Part shown: piece after piece, positions 43,408-52,411 of the stretch
How positions within the stretch are numbered: position 1 is the stretch's first letter
How the letters are laid out: each line of letters begins with the position of its first letter
Assembly: GCF_003852495.1 (NCBI RefSeq)
Contig: NZ_QAJI01000002.1
Span: 93,932 to 157,931 of the forward strand
DNA length: 64,000 nt
Direction of reading: 5' to 3'
DNA from: Taibaiella sp. KBW10
GTDB lineage: Bacteria; Bacteroidota; Bacteroidia; Chitinophagales; Chitinophagaceae
Notes under the pieces: generated by a model
Databases searched by the model: none
What the model saw: the letters and a program-made list of their open reading frames with translations, nothing else
What the model was told of the DNA's origin: nothing
Program-made: the position numbers and the translations under genes

Positions 43408-44649
43408 ATGATCAACAATTATCAGCATACTGTTGCAGAACGACTGATGCGTTATGTACAGGTAGAAACACAAAGTAACCCTTTCTCCGAAACACAGCCT
43501 TCCAGCGAAAACCAAAAAGACCTTAGCCGGCTTTTGGTTGAAGAACTGCAGGGTTTAGGCATTACAGATGCCGAACTGGATGAATATGGCTATGTGTACG
43601 CTACGATTCCTTCCAATATTGAAAAAGAAGTGCCCGTATTATGTTTTTGCGCGCATGTAGATACAGCTCCTGATTGTAGCGGTACGAATGTAAAACCGAT
43701 ATTGCATCGCAATTGGAACGGAAAAGACATCGTACTGCCTGATGATAACAGTATTGTGATCACAACAGAGAAGCACCCTTACCTGAAAGAGCGTATTGGA
43801 GATGATATCATTACCGCATCCGGTCTTACCTTATTAGGAGCAGATGATAAGGCTGGTGTGGCTGTAATTATGGATCTGGCGGCGTATCTTATCCAGCATC
43901 CGGAGGTAAAACATGGCAAAATCCGTATTTTATTTACACCAGACGAAGAAATTGGCCGTGGGGTAAATGCGGTAAATATGAAGAAACTCGGCGCTGATTT
44001 TGGCTATACTTTAGACGGAGGTGAACGTGGCCACTTGGAAGGAGAAAGTTTTTCTGCTGATGGCGTGACGATTCGCATTCACGGTGTGAGTGCACACCCG
44101 GGTTATGCTAAGGGCAAACTGATCAATGCAATGAAAATTGCCGGTGCATTTCTGGATGCTTTACCTAAAGACAACTGGAGCCCGGAAACAACAGAAGGCA
44201 GCGAAGGATTTGTACACCCGATCCACATTACCGGTGCGGCAGAGGTAACCACACTTCAATTCATCATCAGAGACCATAAAACAGAGCTGCTCAAAGTATA
44301 CGAGGAGCGCCTGGAAAATATACTGAAAGAAACCATTGCACAATGGCCCGGATCCCGATATGATTTCATTGCAACGGAACAATACCGCAATATGAAAGAA
44401 ATCCTGGACCACAGACCCGAGGTAATGGATATTGCTGAAAAAGCATACCAACAAGCAGGATTAGATACACAACGCATCAGCATTCGCGGTGGTACCGACG
44501 GTTCCCGCCTGTCCTTTATGGGTTTGCCCTGTCCGAATATCTTTACCGGCGAAATGGGCATCCACTCAAAAGAAGAATATTGCAGCGTGCAGGATATGGC
44601 CAAAGCCGTAGAAGTATGTGTGCATATTTCTACTATTGTAGCACAATAA
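43408..44649 (+). CDS. pepT: Peptidase T (tripeptidase)
   Basis: A 413-residue M20-family zinc peptidase that removes N-terminal residues from tripeptides. Metal and catalytic residues lie in LCFCAHVDTAPD, GLTLLGADDKAGVAVIMD and ILFTPDEEIGRGV, and later in GIHSKEEYCSV; RGGTDGSRLSFMGLPCPN is the typical PepT substrate motif. The protein is full length and cytoplasmic. It starts 23 bases after the azurin gene and is followed by an FKBP gene on the same strand. Confidence 0.96.
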   Translation: MINNYQHTVAERLMRYVQVETQSNPFSETQPSSENQKDLSRLLVEELQGLGITDAELDEYGYVYATIPSNIEKEVPVLCFCAHVDTAPDCSGTNVKPILHRNWNGKDIVLPDDNSIVITTEKHPYLKERIGDDIITASGLTLLGADDKAGVAVIMDLAAYLIQHPEVKHGKIRILFTPDEEIGRGVNAVNMKKLGADFGYTLDGGERGHLEGESFSADGVTIRIHGVSAHPGYAKGKLINAMKIAGAFLDALPKDNWSPETTEGSEGFVHPIHITGAAEVTTLQFIIRDHKTELLKVYEERLENILKETIAQWPGSRYDFIATEQYRNMKEILDHRPEVMDIAEKAYQQAGLDTQRISIRGGTDGSRLSFMGLPCPNIFTGEMGIHSKEEYCSVQDMAKAVEVCVHISTIVAQ

Positions 44650-44678
44650 TTTAATCAACATTCAAATAAATCATCAAT

Positions 44679-45113
44679 ATGGGCATTTCCGATATTTTAT
44701 TTCAAAAAAATAAAGACAAAGCAGAAGCCAACCTGAAAGAAGGTATGGACTTCCTCGCAAACAACAAAAGTAACCCTAATGTAGTGGCTTTAGAAAGCGG
44801 CTTACAGTATGAGGTGCTTAAAGAAGGCGAAGGGGCACAACCTACCGCTGCACAAAGCGTCACTTGTCATTATCATGGTACTTTATTAAATGGCAATATC
44901 TTTGACAGTTCCGTACAAAGAGGCCAACCGGCAACCTTTCCTTTGAATCGCGTGATCAGCGGCTGGACAGAAGGGGTTCAATTAATGAAAACAGGTAGCA
45001 AATACCGCTTTTTCATCCCGCCACATTTAGCTTATGGTGATCGTCAGGTAGGAAGCGATATCGGGCCAAATTCAACACTCATTTTTGAAGTAGAATTGTT
45101 AGGCATTCAATAA
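44679..45113 (+). CDS. FKBP-type peptidyl-prolyl isomerase (FklB/Mip-like)
   Basis: A 144-residue isomerase. A short N-terminal helical segment (FQKNKDKAEANLKEGMDFLANN) precedes the FKBP domain, which has VTCHYHGTLLNGNIFDSS, FPLNRVISGWTEGVQLM and PPHLAYGDRQVGSDIGPNSTLIFEVEL. No signal peptide is seen, so a cytoplasmic location is predicted, unlike many Mip proteins. It follows pepT by 29 bases and precedes a terminator. Confidence 0.93.
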   Translation: MGISDILFQKNKDKAEANLKEGMDFLANNKSNPNVVALESGLQYEVLKEGEGAQPTAAQSVTCHYHGTLLNGNIFDSSVQRGQPATFPLNRVISGWTEGVQLMKTGSKYRFFIPPHLAYGDRQVGSDIGPNSTLIFEVELLGIQ

Positions 45114-45122
45114 AAAAACAGA

Positions 45123-45164
45123 TTATAAACGGGCTCCTGGATTCAAGAGCCCGTTTATAATTAA
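45123..45164 (+). terminator. Terminator after the FKBP gene
   Basis: TTATAAACGGGCTC (45123-45136) pairs exactly with GAGCCCGTTTATAA (45147-45160); loop of 10 bases. Confidence 0.88.
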
Positions 45165-45235
45165 AAGATACCAGTGATAACTATAAAGGTTTGGATGTAC
45201 ACTGCTTATCTTAAGCAGGCAAGTATCTTGGAACC

Positions 45236-45282
45236 GTATAAGTATAAAAGGCTACCGGAAGGGTAGCCTTTTATACTTATAC
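45236..45282. terminator. Second long hairpin before the DUF2079 gene
   Basis: A perfect 21-bp stem (45236-45256 with 45262-45282) around a 5-base loop, G/C-rich at the top and A/T-rich at the base, 29 bases before the DUF2079 frame opens. It may be a second terminator or a 5' UTR structure. Confidence 0.6.
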
Positions 45283-45334
45283 TAGGCATTTTGTAAATGG
45301 AATCCTATTTTTGTCAAAATTCTTAGCCACATCA

Positions 45335-46822
45335 ATGCAACAATCTGGTCTCTATACTTTAAAACAGCGCAAACAAGTCTTATACATCATTGCCGCTTTT
45401 TTTATCGTGTATAGCTCGATTTCATTGGTCAACCATTATAATTTCAGAACCTTTGCCCTCGACCTGGGCATGTTTAATCAGGCACTGTATGCCTACAGCA
45501 GAGGCCTGGCCGCGCCTTATACTTTAGATCCCAGCGGTATTATAAGTCCCTTTCTGGCAACTCATTTTTCCCCGATTACGATATTATATACTCCCTTCTA
45601 TTATTTATTCGGATCGTATACCCTCTTATTGGTACAGATCTGCAGCATTTTATCGGGCGCCTATGGGACCTACAAATTGTCTATGCAACTGACCCGCGAT
45701 AACCATAAGGCCTCGTTGCTGATTTTAATGCAATTTTTGATGACCTGGGGTATCTTTTCTGCTTTGGCCTTCGACTTTCATAATAATGTGGTGGGTGCTA
45801 TGCTCGTACCCTGGTTAATGTATTATTTCGTTAAAGGGAGTACCCGTCCCTTATTACTCGTTACCCTGCTCTTATTAATGACACAGGAAACGATGGCCTT
45901 ATGGGTACCGTTTATCTTTTGCGGCTTACTGCTAAATTTCAAATCGATATGGACAAGGAAGCAATTGCTATTCTTATATCTACCCATTATTATAGGCAGT
46001 ATAGCTTATGCCCTGTTCATCATTATTTATGTAATGCCCATGCTTCAGGAACAACAACAAAACCTGCAGCTCACCCGCTACAGCCATTTGGGGGCTACTG
46101 CAGCTGATATTGTGCAGCATATCATCGTTCATCCTGCAGACACGATAAAACTACTGTTTACGAACATCCTTGATGACCGGGCTTACGATTTTATCAAAAC
46201 GGAGTTTTATATAGCCCTGCTCCTTTCGGGAGGCATATTCTTATGTTTAAGACCGGCCTTCCTGATTATGCTTATCCCCCTGCTGGCGCAAAAAATGTTG
46301 TCTAATAATTATGCCTTTTGGGGTACTAATGTTCAATATTCTATTGAGTATATCCCCTTGGCCTGCGCCGCAACAATCTCTTTTTTCAGCACCCGAAAAG
46401 CGCGTAAAAATACCATTTTGTATGTCTCCCTTTTCGCTACGATCGTTACAACCATCCGGCTTTTAGATACCCGGGTGGCTAAATGGTATCTGCCGGAAAA
46501 CACGCGCTTATACCAGGCGGCACACTACCGTTCTTTTGTCAATAACCAGGAGGTGTATCAAACCTTATCACTGCTTCCGGCACAGGTCCCCGTTTCCACC
46601 TCTTCCCGATTAGCACCTCATATTGCCAACAGAATGAAATTATATCATTTTCCGGTAGTGAAAGATGCGGCTTATATTGTCTTACTCAAAAGTGAAAAAG
46701 ACATTTGGCCACTGGACGCAAAGGCCTATTTTGAACAAATAGATGCCTATAAAAAAGATATTCATTGGGAAACGGTACAGGAAACAAAGGATGTGATCCT
46801 GCTCAGGAAGAAAGCATTATAA
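45335..46822 (+). CDS. DUF2079 multi-spanning membrane protein
   Basis: A 495-residue protein with about ten hydrophobic segments (for example VLYIIAAFFIVYSSISLV near the N-terminus and ALLLSGGIFLCLRPAFLIMLIPLL). YNFRTFALDLGMFNQALYAYSRG is the DUF2079 signature, seen in proteins resembling GT-C glycosyltransferases; the DxGxxxQ pattern is at the usual periplasmic loop. Lipid-linked sugar transfer is possible but not established. Start at ATG 45335 (MQQSGLYTL) preferred over a TTG at 45311. Confidence 0.85.
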   Translation: MQQSGLYTLKQRKQVLYIIAAFFIVYSSISLVNHYNFRTFALDLGMFNQALYAYSRGLAAPYTLDPSGIISPFLATHFSPITILYTPFYYLFGSYTLLLVQICSILSGAYGTYKLSMQLTRDNHKASLLILMQFLMTWGIFSALAFDFHNNVVGAMLVPWLMYYFVKGSTRPLLLVTLLLLMTQETMALWVPFIFCGLLLNFKSIWTRKQLLFLYLPIIIGSIAYALFIIIYVMPMLQEQQQNLQLTRYSHLGATAADIVQHIIVHPADTIKLLFTNILDDRAYDFIKTEFYIALLLSGGIFLCLRPAFLIMLIPLLAQKMLSNNYAFWGTNVQYSIEYIPLACAATISFFSTRKARKNTILYVSLFATIVTTIRLLDTRVAKWYLPENTRLYQAAHYRSFVNNQEVYQTLSLLPAQVPVSTSSRLAPHIANRMKLYHFPVVKDAAYIVLLKSEKDIWPLDAKAYFEQIDAYKKDIHWETVQETKDVILLRKKAL

Positions 46823-46860
46823 GAAAAGCGGTTCCGAATCCGGAACCGCTTTTCTTATAA
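46817..46860. terminator. Bidirectional terminator between DUF2079 and the small lipoprotein gene
   Basis: A perfect 20-bp stem (46817-46836 with 46841-46860) with loop AATC, containing the DUF2079 stop codon. TTTTCTTATAA on one side and the mirror on the other allow termination from both directions. Confidence 0.9.
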
Positions 46861-46878
46861 ATAACGTGTAATACACGC

Positions 46879-47181
46879 TTATATATCTTTTTTGATCTTC
46901 GTAATATTCACCATTTCATATACTTTCGGTCCATAGTTACAGGTATCTTTCTTACCGGAATAAGAATACTCGATTTTCACCGCTAAACCGTTGTGATGGT
47001 ATGCCGAAGGCAGGTCTAATGGTTTTAACAAAGCACTATCATTCAGTCTTAATAAATAACCGCAACCATCTGAACTAATATCGCCGGTATCAACCACCTC
47101 TGCTTCTACTAAATTCTTATCGGAGTGACAAGATGCCAGACTTAAACCTAAAATACCGAATGCAAGTACTATTTTTTTCAT
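46879..47181 (-). CDS. Small hypothetical lipoprotein
   Basis: A 100-residue protein I do not recognise. It begins MKKIVLAFGILGLSLASC, a lipoprotein signal with its Cys, so it should be anchored in the envelope. The mature 80 residues are beta-rich with three further Cys and a conserved-looking SSDGCGYLLRLND and IEYSYSGKKDTCNYGPKVYEMVNITKI, reminiscent of small NigD/DUF4377-like proteins but not assigned. It is a single-gene unit next to the response regulator. Confidence 0.8.
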   Translation of the reverse strand: MKKIVLAFGILGLSLASCHSDKNLVEAEVVDTGDISSDGCGYLLRLNDSALLKPLDLPSAYHHNGLAVKIEYSYSGKKDTCNYGPKVYEMVNITKIKKDI

Positions 47182-47251
47182 TATACTATATCGTTTGAAT
47201 GCCTAAAAATAACACAATTCAAAAGGATTACAAACATTTAGGTAAAAAATC

Positions 47252-47959
47252 TTATTCTGTGAATTTATAGCCTACACCCCTTACCGAATGGAAGTGCTTC
47301 GGGTTGCGGCTATCCTTTTCAAAATACTTTCTGAAATTAAGGATAAAGTTATCAATCGTACGGGTAGTCGGATAAACATTATAGCCCCAAACCGCCTGCA
47401 GGATATGCTCACGGCTCACTACCTCATTTTTATGCTCGATCAATAGTTTTAATAAGGCGATCTCTTTTTTACTCAGCTCAATATTCTTTCCGTCCTTATC
47501 CTTGCCTACCTGCGCCGTAAAATCGATCTTACATTTCCCAAAACTATAGGTATCGGGGATATAATTCCGCTCTTTTAATTTCTTATTTTTAGTAATCAGC
47601 TTCTCCACCCTGATCAGTAATTCTTCCAGATCAAAAGGTTTCGTCATATAATCATCTCCGCCTTTTTTCAGCCCTTCGATACGGTCGTTACTACTGTTGC
47701 GGGCCGATAAAAATAAAATAGGCACATCATTATTCTGTATCCGTATATTTTCACATACCGTAATGCCATCCATTTCAGGAAGCATGATATCTAAAATAAT
47801 CAAATCGAAATATTCTTGCTTTACCGCTTTAATGGCTCCAGTTCCGGAAACCACTGTGGTCACTTCATAATCTTCCAACTCCAGGTTTAGCTTTAAGGCT
47901 TCCCGTAAACTCTCCTCGTCTTCTACAATCAATAAAGAGGCTCTCTTTTCTACTTTCAT
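47252..47959 (-). CDS. OmpR-family response regulator (RprY-like)
   Basis: A 235-residue DNA-binding response regulator. The receiver domain has SLLIVEDEESLREALKLNLEL, the phospho-acceptor Asp in LIILDIMLPEMDG and the Lys in GGDDYMTKPFD; the C-terminal winged helix follows (LSKKEIALLKLLIEHKNEVVSREHILQAVWGYNVYPTTRTIDNFI). Start at 47959 (MKVEKRASLLIV) avoids overlap with the DUF4105 gene, whose stop is at 48027. The best kinase candidate is 6 kb away at 54008-55288. Confidence 0.93.
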   Translation of the reverse strand: MKVEKRASLLIVEDEESLREALKLNLELEDYEVTTVVSGTGAIKAVKQEYFDLIILDIMLPEMDGITVCENIRIQNNDVPILFLSARNSSNDRIEGLKKGGDDYMTKPFDLEELLIRVEKLITKNKKLKERNYIPDTYSFGKCKIDFTAQVGKDKDGKNIELSKKEIALLKLLIEHKNEVVSREHILQAVWGYNVYPTTRTIDNFILNFRKYFEKDSRNPKHFHSVRGVGYKFTE

Positions 47960-48026
47960 AAACGGTAAATTACTATATATCATACAAAAGTACAATTCGA
48001 AATGTAAGGGAATTGTAAAATAAAAT

Positions 48027-49196
48027 CTAGCGGGGTTTGGCCTGTGCGGCATAGGCTGCCAAAGCGCGTTTGTACATATACATATAGATATAGAGCAGGC
48101 TTACGAAAAAGGGCAACAATTCGATCAGCGGCATTACCTGGATACCGGCACTATGAATGAGTAAAGCCACCATCAGCAAGCCGATCGCAAACAGGCTGTA
48201 TTTTATATGCCATTTCCGGGGCTTAAACATAGTGAAGGCAACAATCAGGTTCAGCGGAAAGGCCCAAAGGATATTATAATTATTGTCACAGGATTTATGA
48301 TCCGTTCCAAACCACATAAACAAAATGAAACAACCTAAAGCGCCCGATAACAAAAGCAGGGTAAAGGAAAGAATATTTTTCAGCCTACGCAAAGGCCTTA
48401 CAAAAAAGACGAGTAAAACCAAAAGTAATAGCGCCATCATCATCCACAAAGGCTTATTCGGACCCAGTTTGGGCTTATCAGCGCCCTTATAAATCGTCGT
48501 TATTTCAGACATTAAGACTTTTTGATGATATGTTGCCGTCCTTAATCCGGTATACAACATATCAGGGAGGAACATTGCCTCCTCATCCGTCATTTCCCGG
48601 TCTATTTTGCTGGCCAGCAGGATATTGATGCCCAGGCGTGACCAGTGATTAGCCCTTAAATATTCATTCAGGATGGCCCTGAAAGTCACCTTTTTTGCAT
48701 TCAATACAGCGCCATACCGAAAGCTGGTGTCGAGGGTGTTTGGAAAGATGTCCCTAATTCGGGTGGCACAGTTGTCAAATAGGAAATCATATTGATACGA
48801 TCGGTTTTCGGGTTTTAAATTCTCCTTCAGGTATTGAATAATCCGTTGTTTGTCCGCCATACCAACATTCATGACTTCTTCGGCGACATTGCGTTTTTCG
48901 TATTGATAGGTACTCATAAAATCAGGAAAAGATTCTGTCCCTACAAAATACAATAATTTACCCCTGGTAAACTTGCTGTAGAAATCAGGATCACTGAAAT
49001 TAAATAATCCATAATTATACACGAGATCTGTTTGCGCATTGCTATCCACCACACGAACCCCCGAATGCCCGAAAGTGGTGTACAACTCTTCTCCGGTACC
49101 ACAAGTCAGTACACTGATCCTGATACGGCTGGTATCTTGCTGTGCACGGGCACAAAAACTTAAACATAACAGAAAAAAAGCAAAAAGTATACGCAT
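48027..49196 (-). CDS. DUF4105 membrane protein (candidate lipoprotein N-acyltransferase Lnb)
   Basis: A 389-residue protein with a signal peptide (MRILFAFFLLCLSFCARAQ), a periplasmic domain of about 230 residues and four or five C-terminal membrane helices. The domain has FGHSGVRVVD and LFDNCATRIRDIF, a His and Cys pair typical of papain-like folds and of DUF4105. As far as I recall, DUF4105 proteins in Bacteroides were shown to N-acylate lipoproteins (Lnb); assignment to that role here is by family only. An Lnt-type gene is not seen in the window. It ends just upstream of the response regulator gene. Confidence 0.85.
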   Translation of the reverse strand: MRILFAFFLLCLSFCARAQQDTSRIRISVLTCGTGEELYTTFGHSGVRVVDSNAQTDLVYNYGLFNFSDPDFYSKFTRGKLLYFVGTESFPDFMSTYQYEKRNVAEEVMNVGMADKQRIIQYLKENLKPENRSYQYDFLFDNCATRIRDIFPNTLDTSFRYGAVLNAKKVTFRAILNEYLRANHWSRLGINILLASKIDREMTDEEAMFLPDMLYTGLRTATYHQKVLMSEITTIYKGADKPKLGPNKPLWMMMALLLLVLLVFFVRPLRRLKNILSFTLLLLSGALGCFILFMWFGTDHKSCDNNYNILWAFPLNLIVAFTMFKPRKWHIKYSLFAIGLLMVALLIHSAGIQVMPLIELLPFFVSLLYIYMYMYKRALAAYAAQAKPR

Positions 49197-49530
49197 AACG
49201 CTATGATCGTTTTAATGCTGCAAACCTAAACAAAATACAGATTTATGCCTGCATTTGTTTCAGTATTTCTGCAAGATTCTTAGGGCAGCATGAGCATTAA
49301 CTATTTTTTATAATAATAAGGGCAACATTTCGGAACCATTAAGAGTTATTATTATAATCAATGATTCTTGAGGACTAGTATTAGTTTTTTAAGAGTATTG
49401 TTTTTTTGTTTTTAGGTGAAATGCAACGCCTATCTGTTTCAACAGGTAGGCGTTTGTGTTATGGTCAAAAAAACACGGAGCTTGCGTTTGCAAACCCCGT
49501 GTAGATTAAAATATATTAAGACAGCGGTAT
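49197..49530. other. Intergenic region with two hairpins, no gene
   Basis: 334 bases between HPF and DUF4105. AACGCCTATCTG (49425-49436) pairs with CAGGTAGGCGTT (49443-49454), one G-U pair. A second hairpin (49473-49502) is the HPF terminator. The A/T-rich stretch 49300-49420 shows no gene; a short plus-strand RNA ending at the first hairpin is possible but unproven. Confidence 0.45.
49463..49502 (-). terminator. Terminator after the HPF gene
   Basis: On the minus strand ACACGGGG pairs with CTCCGTGT (49473-49502) and is followed by TTTTTTGAC. It lies 29 bases past the HPF stop. Confidence 0.75.
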
Positions 49531-49830
49531 CTATGCCGTTAGTTTTTCTTTATGTTTTTTGATCTGGCTTACGACAGAATCGAAAGCGTGTTCAAAAGAT
49601 TCTTCAAATATTTTGGACTCATGTTTTGCAAACAAGGCCGTTTTAGGAATATTCACTTTTATATGTACGACCTTATCCTTCACTTTTTCACTTACATGTT
49701 CCAAGATCAGCGATACTTCCACGCTCACAATCCGGTCATGAAACGTTTTAAGCTTTTCTACTTTTTTTTCGATATGGTCAATAAGTTTTTGATCTGCGTC
49801 AAAATGGACGGTTTGAATCTGAACGTTCAT
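49531..49830 (-). CDS. hpf: Ribosome hibernation promoting factor (HPF/RaiA family)
   Basis: A 99-residue short-type HPF that binds idle 30S subunits in stationary phase. It begins MNVQIQTVHFDADQKLIDHIEKKVEKL and continues SVEVSLILEHVSEKVKDKVVHIKVNIP and FEESFEHAFDSVVSQIKKHKEKL, the conserved beta-alpha-beta-beta-beta-alpha pattern. It is the end of a minus-strand unit after xerC, separated by about 65 bases, and has its own terminator. Confidence 0.93.
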   Translation of the reverse strand: MNVQIQTVHFDADQKLIDHIEKKVEKLKTFHDRIVSVEVSLILEHVSEKVKDKVVHIKVNIPKTALFAKHESKIFEESFEHAFDSVVSQIKKHKEKLTA

Positions 49831-49895
49831 AAATTTTAAATTTTAGAAAGGGTTAACTAAATCTTTAAGTCTTGGTGATCAATCTTTCTGTTGAT

Positions 49896-50798
49896 CTATT
49901 CGTCTTTTACTGCTTTGGGATGTGCCTGTTGATAGATTTTCTTTAAATGTTCTATATTATTATGGGTATAGATTTGGGTGGCAGCCAGACTACTATGCCC
50001 CAGTAATTCTTTGATTGCACTGATATTGGCACCATTATTGGTCAGATGGGTAGCGAAAGTATGCCGCAACACATGCGGGCTTTTCTTCGATAAAGTGGTG
50101 ACCTCTTGTAAGTATTTTTTCACCACCCGATACACATACTGATCATACAATGGCTTTCCTGATTCTAAAGTTAATAAAAAATTATGTTCTGTAGAAACCT
50201 TCGCTTTTTTTTCTGCTATATAGTTTTTGATTAAAACAAGCAGACCCGCTCCGATCGGAATCGCCCGTTCTTTGTTGCGTTTTCCTAAGACAACAATCTG
50301 TTTCCGGTAAGGATCTACATCCTGTTCCAACAGTCCGATCAGCTCGGCTCTTCTAATCCCGGTTTGGTACAGTAATTCCATAATGAGTTCCTCCGTCAGG
50401 CCTTCAAAGCCAGCGGCATAGTCCGGTGTGGCAAACAGCGCCTCACTCTGCTGTTGCTCTAAAAAAGCGGGTAATCTTTTGGGCGCTTTAGGACCGGTAA
50501 TCTGCACGGTTGGGTTCTCTGTGACCTCCGTCCGATTCAGTAAAAATTTAAACCAGGATTTAAGTGAAGAAATTTTTCTTTGCAGGGAACGCTCTTTTTG
50601 TTTCAATTCTTTTAAATCAACCAACCAAGAGCGGATATGTATCGATTTAACCTCATTGGCCATTTCAATATCATAAGTCGCCTTCATATAATGAATAAAC
50701 TGTGATAAGTCGGTTTTGTAAGCAATAATAGTATGATCCGACATTCTTTTTTCGAACCTAAGGTACCTTACAAACGTATCTAAGAGCAAGACCATCAT
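49896..50798 (-). CDS. xerC: Site-specific tyrosine recombinase, XerC/XerD type
   Basis: A 300-residue tyrosine recombinase that resolves chromosome dimers. The N-terminal SAM-like domain (YLRFEKRMSDHTIIAYKTDLSQF) is followed by the catalytic domain with R in YQTGIRRAELIGL, HxxR in PHVLRHTFATHL, the second H in LLGHSSLAATQIY and the Tyr nucleophile in that last motif. I use the first of two consecutive ATGs (50798, 50795); GTG at 50804 is also in frame. Placement between hpf and rpsU is the usual Bacteroidota context, so this is the chromosomal Xer protein and not an integrase. Confidence 0.93.
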   Translation of the reverse strand: MMVLLLDTFVRYLRFEKRMSDHTIIAYKTDLSQFIHYMKATYDIEMANEVKSIHIRSWLVDLKELKQKERSLQRKISSLKSWFKFLLNRTEVTENPTVQITGPKAPKRLPAFLEQQQSEALFATPDYAAGFEGLTEELIMELLYQTGIRRAELIGLLEQDVDPYRKQIVVLGKRNKERAIPIGAGLLVLIKNYIAEKKAKVSTEHNFLLTLESGKPLYDQYVYRVVKKYLQEVTTLSKKSPHVLRHTFATHLTNNGANISAIKELLGHSSLAATQIYTHNNIEHLKKIYQQAHPKAVKDE

Positions 50799-50884
50799 AA
50801 GCACTATTATTAACAGCGTATCTGCTATTCTTTTGTACCGTAAATATACAAAACAGAAAGATGCAAAAGATTCTTTTAGCTATT

Positions 50885-50921
50885 TTATAACAAAATCGGG
50901 CAAGCCGATGGCTTGCCCGAT
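50885..50921 (-). terminator. Terminator after rpsU
   Basis: ATCGGGCAAGCC and GGCTTGCCCGAT (50895-50921) form a perfect 12-bp stem with a 3-base loop; on the minus strand TTTTGTTATAAAATAG follows. Confidence 0.85.
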
Positions 50922-50948
50922 GGGATGCTTTTTTCGAGAAAAAGAAGA

Positions 50949-51146
50949 TTATAACTCCACTTTTCCAGCAAGAATTTGCTGACGATACGCGGCTTTCAAT
51001 ACTTGTTCTCTATTAGTAATAGATGGCTTGATGAACGCTTGGCGTTTACGTAGCTGATTCAATGTACGGGACTTCTCAAATTTCTTTTTATACTTTTTGA
51101 GTGCTTTGTCAATATTCTCGCAATCTTTAGAATCGATAATTAGCAT
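50949..51146 (-). CDS. rpsU: Ribosomal protein S21
   Basis: A 65-residue basic protein with the S21 pattern MLIIDSKDCENIDKALKKYKKKFEKSR and an Arg/Lys-rich tail. It is a small-subunit protein with a role in initiation. Single gene with its own terminator, upstream of xerC on the same strand. Confidence 0.96.
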   Translation of the reverse strand: MLIIDSKDCENIDKALKKYKKKFEKSRTLNQLRKRQAFIKPSITNREQVLKAAYRQQILAGKVEL

Positions 51147-51229
51147 GCTTAATACCTCCTTTTATGTGAAAAATGGCTGCAAAGATACAAAAAATATAAT
51201 AAAAAGCTTATATACTTTGAAATGATCTC

Positions 51230-51268
51230 ATAAAAAAGCGATCCGGATGTTCCGGATCGCTTTTTTAT
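51230..51268 (-). terminator. Terminator after queA
   Basis: ATAAAAAAGCGATCCGGA (51230-51247) is exactly complementary to 51251-51268 around loop TGT; U-rich on the minus strand. 15 bases past the queA stop. Confidence 0.9.
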
Positions 51269-51282
51269 ATACAATAATCGTT

Positions 51283-52332
51283 TTATAAGATCAGCATGGC
51301 ATCACCATAACTAAAGAAGTTATACTTTTCTTTAATCGCAGTATTATAGGCTTCCATCGCTAAATCATAACCGCCAAATGCACAAGCCATAATCAACAGA
51401 CTTGTTTTAGGCAGATGAAAATTCGTGATCAAAGAATTGGCAATTGAAAACTCATGTGGTGGGTGGATGAACAAATTCGTCCAACCTTCTTCCGGCTTTA
51501 ATAAACCTTGAGCCGTAACAGAGCTTTCCAATGCACGCATGGTTGTTGTACCAATCGCACAAATACGTTTCTTTTGTTCCAGTGCTTTATTTACAATCCC
51601 ACAAGCATACTCATCAACACGGAAATATTCTGCATCCATTTTATGCTTGCTCAGATCCTCTACTTCAATTGGTCTGAAAGTACCCAAACCGGTATGTAAG
51701 GTAATCTCTGCAAATTTCACGCCTTCAATTTCCAAACGCTTGATCAGCTCGCGGCTAAAGTGCAAACCTGCTGTAGGCGCAGCAACAGCCCCTTCATACT
51801 TGGCATATACAGTTTGGTAACGTTCTTTATCTTCCTCTTCAGGCTTGCGTTTAAACAATTTCGGCAAAGGGGTTTCACCCATACTGTCCAATACTTGTTT
51901 GAATGCGGCATCATCACCATCGAATAAAAAACGGATCGTACGGCCACGGGACGTGGTATTGTCGATTACTTCTGCTACTAATTCATCATTATCGCCAAAG
52001 TAAAGCTTATTACCTACACGAATCTTACGGGCAGGATCAACAATTACATCCCAAAGACGATTTGCTTTATGCAATTCTCTTAAAAGAAATACTTCGATCT
52101 TGGCACCCGTTTTTTCTTTCTTTCCATAAAGACGCGCGGGGAACACCTTAGTGTTGTTCACAACCATTACATCTTTGTCCTCGAAATAGTTTAAAACGTC
52201 TTTGAAAATTTTGTGTTCGATTTTGCCGGTATCACGGTGAATAACCATTAAACGACTTTCGTCTCTTTCCTTTGCAGGGTTCTGCGCGATCAATTCGATC
52301 GGCATGTCAAATTTAAACTGGGATAGTTTCAT
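51283..52332 (-). CDS. queA: S-adenosylmethionine:tRNA ribosyltransferase-isomerase
   Basis: A 349-residue enzyme that adds the epoxycyclopentane part of queuosine to t[34 protein letters not shown] is the usual N-terminus; [43 protein letters not shown] and [17 protein letters not shown] are family motifs. Full length with ATG at 52332. No other queuosine genes are nearby. Confidence 0.96.
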   Translation of the reverse strand: MKLSQFKFDMPIELIAQNPAKERDESRLMVIHRDTGKIEHKIFKDVLNYFEDKDVMVVNNTKVFPARLYGKKEKTGAKIEVFLLRELHKANRLWDVIVDPARKIRVGNKLYFGDNDELVAEVIDNTTSRGRTIRFLFDGDDAAFKQVLDSMGETPLPKLFKRKPEEEDKERYQTVYAKYEGAVAAPTAGLHFSRELIKRLEIEGVKFAEITLHTGLGTFRPIEVEDLSKHKMDAEYFRVDEYACGIVNKALEQKKRICAIGTTTMRALESSVTAQGLLKPEEGWTNLFIHPPHEFSIANSLITNFHLPKTSLLIMACAFGGYDLAMEAYNTAIKEKYNFFSYGDAMLIL

Positions 52333-52411
52333 ATCTTACAGGATATGTTTGTTTTTGGATTTTGTGAAAAATAAGTCTGCAAAGGTACGCAATTTTAAGC
52401 GCAAACCCAAA

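Noticed and set aside
49896-50798. Tyrosine recombinase as integrase of a mobile element
   Set aside because: Placement with hpf and rpsU is the housekeeping xerC context; no att repeats or mobility genes nearby.
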